From Labilibaculum sp. DW002 (GTDB lineage: Bacteria; Bacteroidota; Bacteroidia; Bacteroidales; Marinifilaceae), in NCBI RefSeq assembly GCF_029029525.1, contig NZ_JAKJSC010000001.1:248001-312000 (forward strand): a stretch of DNA of 64,000 nucleotides. Direction: 5' to 3'. Below are positions 59,412-64,000 of the stretch, piece after piece. Numbering within the stretch: the stretch's first letter is position 1; each line of letters begins with the position of its first letter. A program made the position numbers and the translations under genes. Under the pieces are notes generated by a model. That model had not been told where the DNA came from. It was given only the letters and a program-made list of their open reading frames with translations, and made no database searches.

Positions 59412-60581
59412 TTATCGGATTTTCTTAAATGAGTTATTAACAACATCCGTAAGCCTTTGGAATATTTCTTCTTCGTTTCCAACTCCATTTACGCCTTCAA
59501 ACTTATTCTGTTTGGTGTAGTAACTACTTACCTTGGAACTTCTTTTCTCATATTGCTCCAATCGGTGAATAATTATATCTGTATCAATATCATATTTTCT
59601 TTTTCCTTGAGTCTTACCTCTTGCTGTTAATCGTTTTATTGATTCAAGCGTTGAAACATCAAGGCTTATAGATGATGTAACAGTCGATTCTAGTTTACGA
59701 AGCAAGCCATCAAGAATATACGCCTGAACAATTGTTCTTGGAAATCCCTTAAAGATAAATCCATTGGCATCAGGATGTGTTTTAATTTGACGCTCAATCA
59801 ATTTAATAGCAATCTCATCAGGTACGATATCTCCTTTTTCGATATACTCTTTGGCACTCATACCCATATCGGTACCTTTCTTAATCTCCTGACGCATCAG
59901 GTGACCTGTTGAAATATAAACCAAATTAAATTTCTTAGCCAACATACGACCTTGTGTACCTTTCCCTGAACCAGGAGGGCCCAGAAGAACCATATTGATC
60001 CATGTACGCTCAAGAGTTTGATCAACCACAGAAGTTAAACGTCCAAAAATCTCATCGATATCCCCCATCCCATCAATGGGATGATAGATTTCCTTTTCTT
60101 TATAAAACTCAGCTACCGGGGTCGTTTTTGTTTCATATTCTTGAAGTCGAACATTTATAACTTCCTCAGTATCATCAGAACGGTTTTCAGTTTCTGCTCG
60201 CTTAAGTAAACGATTCTTCAAATTTTCATTGGGAACCTCTAAACTTAACATACAATCAAGTTTCGTATTCAGTTTAAGCAATAAACCTTCCAGAATATAA
60301 GCTTGAACAGTAGTACGTGGAAAACCATCAAATAAGAAACCATTAACATCATTATTAGAGGAAATTTTCTCCTCCATAATTTGAACAATGATCTCATCAG
60401 GTACCAGACCACCTTGTTTAATGATATCTTTCGCCTGAAGACCTAATTCAGTACCTTCAGCAATTTCTGCTCGTAAAATATCACCGGTAGAAATGTAAGC
60501 GAGATTATATTTCTCAACCAACATCTTAGATTGAGTTCCCTTACCAGCACCCGGAGGGCCGAATAATGCTATATTTAACAT
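59412..60581 (-). CDS. adk: Adenylate kinase, tandem duplicated (two-domain) form
   Basis: The 389-residue protein contains two complete adenylate kinase-like domains. Domain 1 (1-190) has LFGPPGAGKGTQ, STGDILRAEI and FDGFPRT with the Mg-related aspartate (D85), and an R-rich lid with ENRSDD. Domain 2 (195-389) has LLGPPGSGKGTQ but STGHLMRQEI (D to H) and FKGFPRT (the aspartate replaced by K278), and its lid reads GKRKYDID in place of the arginine/DD motif. Domain 1 should be active; domain 2 may be inactive or altered. Most adenylate kinases are about 190-215 residues. It is monocistronic on the minus strand. Confidence 0.88.
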   Translation of the reverse strand: MLNIALFGPPGAGKGTQSKMLVEKYNLAYISTGDILRAEIAEGTELGLQAKDIIKQGGLVPDEIIVQIMEEKISSNNDVNGFLFDGFPRTTVQAYILEGLLLKLNTKLDCMLSLEVPNENLKNRLLKRAETENRSDDTEEVINVRLQEYETKTTPVAEFYKEKEIYHPIDGMGDIDEIFGRLTSVVDQTLERTWINMVLLGPPGSGKGTQGRMLAKKFNLVYISTGHLMRQEIKKGTDMGMSAKEYIEKGDIVPDEIAIKLIERQIKTHPDANGFIFKGFPRTIVQAYILDGLLRKLESTVTSSISLDVSTLESIKRLTARGKTQGKRKYDIDTDIIIHRLEQYEKRSSKVSSYYTKQNKFEGVNGVGNEEEIFQRLTDVVNNSFKKIR

Positions 60582-60651
60582 GTATCAGTTTTTATTTTTT
60601 GTGTTTAAGTATGTTTAATTGATCTTTAAATTAAGTAATTTTTAAACAATT

Positions 60652-61077
60652 TTATCTAAGGAATATCAGTAATGTTTTTTTACTTTTTTCTAAAATTAAG
60701 ATACTAATTACCCAACAAAAAAGGTGTAATAAGCCTAAAAGTAAAAAAGTAGGAAATACTGGACCATTCCAAAATGCATAATTGGCTACAGCAAAGAAAG
60801 AATACCCACCTATAAGCAATAAACTACCTAAGAATTCATATTTCCAAACAGCAATTAGTCCCATTAACATGATCACATTTGCTGCGAATAACCTTACTTC
60901 TTGTTCTGACATTAGATCAAAATCAGGGGAGCCAATTTGAATAGCAAACCAAATAAAAAATAGGAATAAGAATATTCCTAAGAATCGTGCAATCCAACGA
61001 ATTATGGTTATGGCTAGTTTCAATTTGAATTCTAATTTAACGGTTAGACAAATTAAAATAAACTTGCCTTTTATCAA
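60652..61077 (-). CDS. Small membrane protein of unknown function
   Basis: I do not recognise this 141-residue protein. About four hydrophobic segments are visible (ARFLGIFLFLFFIWFAIQIG, AANVIMLMGLIAVWKY, LGSLLLIGGYSFFAVANYAF, FPTFLLLGLLHLFCWVISIL), so it is an integral inner-membrane protein. There are no catalytic or binding motifs. The start at 61077 is the only upstream ATG, but a shorter form from an alternative codon is possible. It is 70 bases upstream of the adenylate kinase gene on the same strand. Confidence 0.6.
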   Translation of the reverse strand: MIKGKFILICLTVKLEFKLKLAITIIRWIARFLGIFLFLFFIWFAIQIGSPDFDLMSEQEVRLFAANVIMLMGLIAVWKYEFLGSLLLIGGYSFFAVANYAFWNGPVFPTFLLLGLLHLFCWVISILILEKSKKTLLIFLR

Positions 61078-61254
61078 ATATAGATGTTTTAATATTTAAT
61101 TGAAAATGAAGAGTGGAGATAAAAACATACATTTAATTGAGTTGCCTTAATGTTACTTGTTTTACAGGCCTGATAATTAGTGGATTTAAATTGACATTCT
61201 TCTCTGAATGTCTTATATTTTATTTAGCGAATTGTTGAACTAAAATATATCGAT

Positions 61255-61656
61255 ATGAAGGCAAATTATATCTGCCCAAATTGCAGAACGTACCTTAACG
61301 TTGGAGATCGAATTGTTATTTCTGCAAAAAATCATAAAGGAGATAAAGGAATTCTTCTCTTCAGTATTCATTTAGGAGACTATGAAATTCAAAAACATTC
61401 ATGGTTTGATATTGAAGAAAACGAAGTCATTCGTATGTTTTGTCCTTGTTGCCATAAAAGTTTAAAACACCCAAAAGTTCACGAAAACATTTACAAGGTA
61501 ATCATGCAGGATGAAGAAGATCAGGAGTATGAAATTCTATTCTCAGGGATTTATGGTGAGAGGTGCACTTATCAAATAAGTGAAGAAAAAGTAAATACAT
61601 TTGGTGATGATGCAGGCAAGTATCTGAATTACACCAATCTGATTAATATGTCGTAA
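61255..61656 (+). CDS. Zinc-ribbon-like hypothetical protein
   Basis: This is a 133-residue soluble protein with two cysteine pairs, ICPNCRTYL near residue 7 and FCPCCHKSL near residue 63, which could bind one zinc ion. Between them is a stretch with a KGDKGILLFSIHLGDYEI strand pattern. The C-terminal third is acidic. I do not recognise the family. It starts 178 bases from the divergent membrane protein gene and ends 5 bases before the GH130 gene, so it is the first gene of the carbohydrate cassette and may regulate or assist it. Confidence 0.6.
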   Translation: MKANYICPNCRTYLNVGDRIVISAKNHKGDKGILLFSIHLGDYEIQKHSWFDIEENEVIRMFCPCCHKSLKHPKVHENIYKVIMQDEEDQEYEILFSGIYGERCTYQISEEKVNTFGDDAGKYLNYTNLINMS

Positions 61657-61661
61657 ATATT

Positions 61662-62696
61662 ATGGAACGACACAAAGCGAACCCGTTAATTGTTCCAAAA
61701 GACGTAAAAGCTTCAAATGCTGCTTACCAAGTATTAGGTGCCTTTAATCCTGCTGCAACAAGCTTTAAAAAGGAGATAATCCTCTTACTGCGGATTGCGG
61801 AGAATTGTGTTCCAGAAAAAGACTATGTCACAATTCCTTTTTATGATGTAAATGGTGCAAATACGATCCGAATAAGAAAGGATGACAAGGATTTAACTTT
61901 TAAAGATACTCGTGGCTATTTTTACAAAGGGAAAGATTATTTATCGACAATTAGTCATTTGCGAATAGCGAGAAGTTTGGATGGAGTTAACTTTTTAGTA
62001 GATCATACTCCCTTTATATACCCTACTTTACCGGAAGAATGTTTTGGTGTTGAAGATGCTAGAATTGTAAAAATAAAAGATCTATATTACATCAATTACA
62101 CAGCAGTTTCTGGTGATGGATATGTTACCATACTTGCCTCTACCGAAGATTTTATTTCAGTTCAAAAAATAGGGATCATTTTCCCTCCTTTAAATAAAGA
62201 CGTGGCTCTTTTTCCAGAGAAAATAAAAGGTCAATATATGGCCTTACACCGTCCAGATAACAAAGGTTTTGGTTTGCCTTCTATTTGGTTAGCAAGTTCT
62301 CCTGATTTAATAAATTGGGGAAATCACAAATGCTTATTACGACCAAATGGATCTAAGGAAGAAAGTCAGAAAATTGGAGGCGGATCCTCTCCAATTAAAA
62401 CGGATTCTGGCTGGCTAGTTATTTACCATGCGAAAGGTGATGACAGTGTTTATACTCTCAAATTATTGCTGCTTGATATTGATGATCCTTCAAGAATAAT
62501 AAGTATTGGAAAGACACCAATTTTGTCTCCTCAAGAAACTTATGAGAAGGATGGATTTTTTCCAAATGTTGTTTTTACGAATGGAACAATCGAAAAAGAT
62601 AATGGAGAATTATGGATATATTATGGAGCTTGTGATGAAACTGTTTGTTTGTTTAAAACATCAGTTTTTGAATTATTATTACGACTAAATAAATAG
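61662..62696 (+). CDS. Glycoside hydrolase family 130 protein (phosphorylase-like)
   Basis: This is a five-bladed beta-propeller enzyme of 344 residues. GH130 enzymes mostly phosphorolyse or hydrolyse beta-mannosides. Seen motifs are CFGVEDARIVKI (the general acid aspartate region), LFPEKIKGQYMALHRP, GGGSSPIKTDSGWLVIYHAK and PNVVFTNGTI with GELWIYYGACDE, in family order. No signal peptide, so it is cytoplasmic, fitting phosphorylase use of internal sugar-phosphates. The substrate is not decided. It lies 6 bases before a GT4 gene, and a second GH130 gene is convergent at the window end. Confidence 0.86.
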   Translation: MERHKANPLIVPKDVKASNAAYQVLGAFNPAATSFKKEIILLLRIAENCVPEKDYVTIPFYDVNGANTIRIRKDDKDLTFKDTRGYFYKGKDYLSTISHLRIARSLDGVNFLVDHTPFIYPTLPEECFGVEDARIVKIKDLYYINYTAVSGDGYVTILASTEDFISVQKIGIIFPPLNKDVALFPEKIKGQYMALHRPDNKGFGLPSIWLASSPDLINWGNHKCLLRPNGSKEESQKIGGGSSPIKTDSGWLVIYHAKGDDSVYTLKLLLLDIDDPSRIISIGKTPILSPQETYEKDGFFPNVVFTNGTIEKDNGELWIYYGACDETVCLFKTSVFELLLRLNK

Positions 62697-62702
62697 TAAG
62701 TC

Positions 62703-63863
62703 ATGAGAATAGCATACGTATCAACATACCCTCCAAACGAATGTGGGATAGCAACTTACACCCAATATTTGAGTGAATCTGTTGAGAGGAAAGGTAAAGA
62801 AATCAGAATTTTAGGTCAATTAGGGGCTGATGGGAAGAATGTGTTTGAAGTATTTGCACCTACAGATAAAGACATTGCTGCTAAACTTTTCTTTTATATT
62901 GAAAGACTATCACCAGATGTGGTGCACATAGAGCATGAATTTGGTTTGTTTGGCGATCAAAGAGGTGTTCAAATTGTAGAATTACTAATACGCTGTAATA
63001 TAGCAGATACACCTGTAATAACAACCTTACATACTGTTTTTGAAGATTTGAAATATGAGGAAAGAATAATTGTTCAGCATATCTTAAATTGTAGTTCTAC
63101 GGTTGTTGTTCATGAATATTTCCAAAAAGAAATTCTCCTTTCAACTTACGATTGCCCAAATCCAATTGAGGTTATTCCTCATGGAGTAAGAATTGTAGAA
63201 ACTTTAGAGAATGCAAAGGAATTACTATATCTGGAAGGTAAAAAAGTATTGTTGTTAGCTGGATACATGCGCTCAACCAAAAATTTTGAGAAAATAATAA
63301 GCTTACTACCAAGTTTAGTTAAAAACATTCCCAATTTTATGTTGTTGATTGCCACTAGGAGTCGCATTAACGAACATTCAAAATATGGAGAAGAACTTTA
63401 TCAGTTAATTGAAGATTCTCAATATCAGGAGCATATTAAGGTCTTGCATGGTAAATTTCCTCAACACACACTTGATACCATTTTAAGTGCTTCCGACTTA
63501 TTAGCTCTGCCCTATACTAAAGGAGCTCAAAGCGGTGTTTTAGCGCAAGCGTCTGCTTTTAATCTACCTGTGATTACATCAGATTTACAAAGTTTTAAGA
63601 ATTGGATATTTGAAGTTAATGGAGGTTTGTATGCAGAATCGGATGATGAATACGTTTCGCACATAAGCAGATTGTTAAAAGATGATGAATTGCGTTATGA
63701 TTTTATGGACAATATTAAACAAAGTAACCTCGAACGAAATTGGAATACAATTGCGGATAGACATATACTTCTGTATAAAAAAGTAATAAAATCACCAACT
63801 TCGAAAGCTGAGTTTTTCCATGTTGAATCAACCAAACAGCATAAAGTTAATTTGATCACTTAA
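62703..63863 (+). CDS. Glycosyltransferase family 4-like protein
   Basis: This GT-B glycosyltransferase has 386 residues. The N-terminal acceptor domain starts MRIAYVSTYPPNECGIATYT, with SPDVVHIEHEFGLF. The donor-binding half contains VLLLAGYMRSTKNFEKII, KVLHGKFPQHTLDTILSASD and LPYTKGAQSGVLAQASAF, the usual EX7E-like region with a sequence change (the first E is not obvious). It probably transfers a hexose, perhaps mannose, onto a glycan. It starts 6 bases after the GH130 gene and its stop overlaps that of the convergent GH130 gene. Confidence 0.83.
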   Translation: MRIAYVSTYPPNECGIATYTQYLSESVERKGKEIRILGQLGADGKNVFEVFAPTDKDIAAKLFFYIERLSPDVVHIEHEFGLFGDQRGVQIVELLIRCNIADTPVITTLHTVFEDLKYEERIIVQHILNCSSTVVVHEYFQKEILLSTYDCPNPIEVIPHGVRIVETLENAKELLYLEGKKVLLLAGYMRSTKNFEKIISLLPSLVKNIPNFMLLIATRSRINEHSKYGEELYQLIEDSQYQEHIKVLHGKFPQHTLDTILSASDLLALPYTKGAQSGVLAQASAFNLPVITSDLQSFKNWIFEVNGGLYAESDDEYVSHISRLLKDDELRYDFMDNIKQSNLERNWNTIADRHILLYKKVIKSPTSKAEFFHVESTKQHKVNLIT

Positions 63864-64000
63864 TAGTAAGTCATTTTCTGAAAGAGATCATCTAATTCTA
63901 GACTGGCAATGCCTGAACGGGAGTCTGCCATTGCATATGGTATTATTAATTGATTGCTGTGCGCAATTGCTCCGCATGAATAAACCACATTTGGAACATA
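63860..64000 (-). CDS. Second GH130 protein, C-terminal fragment (cut by window end)
   Basis: The minus-strand frame from the right edge reads YVPNVVYSCGAIAHSNQLI and IPYAMADSRSGIASLELDDL, then stops at 63860-63862. This matches the last blade of GH130 proteins (PNVVYTCG, LIIPYAMSD). Only the 46 C-terminal residues lie in the window. Its stop codon overlaps the glycosyltransferase stop, so the two genes are convergent without a terminator between them. Together with the GH130 gene at 61662 this makes a paired GH130 cassette. Confidence 0.75.
   Translation of the reverse strand, partial: YVPNVVYSCGAIAHSNQLIIPYAMADSRSGIASLELDDLFQKMTYY

Overview
The window reads as chromosomal DNA of a low-GC Bacteroidota bacterium, probably an environmental or marine member of the Bacteroidales/Marinilabiliales side. 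This placement is inferred from protein style, the small DUF4295 protein directly behind L28-L33, a 1098-residue SecA, the weak Shine-Dalgarno sites and several TAnnTTTG promoter boxes. No rRNA, tRNA, CRISPR, insertion sequence or prophage was recognised. Base composition and codon use look uniform, so most of the window is core genome with a few accessory cassettes.

Layout. 0-12.3 kb: tetrapyrrole genes hemA, hemC, hemB, hemE on the plus strand and hemD, hemL on the minus strand. Between them lie a small candidate ORF, an oxygen-sensitive reductase pair (double-cubane-cluster type component and its ATP-dependent activase), a TerB-like protein, a beta-helix lipoprotein, a helical protein and a threonine dehydratase-like enzyme. 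12.6-19.3 kb: a RelA/SpoT homologue with a degenerate hydrolase site, dnaX and monomeric isocitrate dehydrogenase. 19.4-23.6 kb (minus): two GyrI-like ligand-binding proteins, a WYL regulator and a Kef-type antiporter. 23.8-30.7 kb (minus): a tripartite RND efflux operon carrying an embedded crotonase-fold gene, with a TetR regulator upstream. 31-36.3 kb: ferritin, a small lipoprotein, secA, lgt. 36.4-43.7 kb: a membrane MutS-like ATPase, proBA, and a frameshifted M3 peptidase. 44-49.6 kb: a YitT transporter, rpmB-rpmG-DUF4295, ftsY, rimO, a DnaQ-like exonuclease, tpx. 49.7-56.3 kb: clpC, gyrA, a TPR protein. 56.4-64 kb: a soluble hybrid histidine kinase paired with a FIST protein, a double-domain adenylate kinase, small unknowns, and a GH130 / GT4 / GH130 carbohydrate cassette cut by the window end.

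How the genes work together. The six hem genes cover glutamyl-tRNA to coproporphyrinogen III except glutamyl-tRNA synthetase; no later heme gene is present here. The reductase and activase form a two-component redox system. The adaptor, RND pump, crotonase-like protein and TolC channel are spaced by 5 bases or less or overlap, so they are almost certainly co-expressed under the TetR gene. The FIST protein and kinase abut and probably form one signalling unit. Most transcription units end in clear hairpin plus T-tract terminators, which define the operons well.

The most interesting items are the crotonase-like gene inside the efflux operon, the tandem adenylate kinase with an altered second domain, the double-cubane reductase with a possible small cysteine-containing neighbour, the RelA-like enzyme lacking its HD hydrolase motif, and the FIST/soluble-kinase pair.
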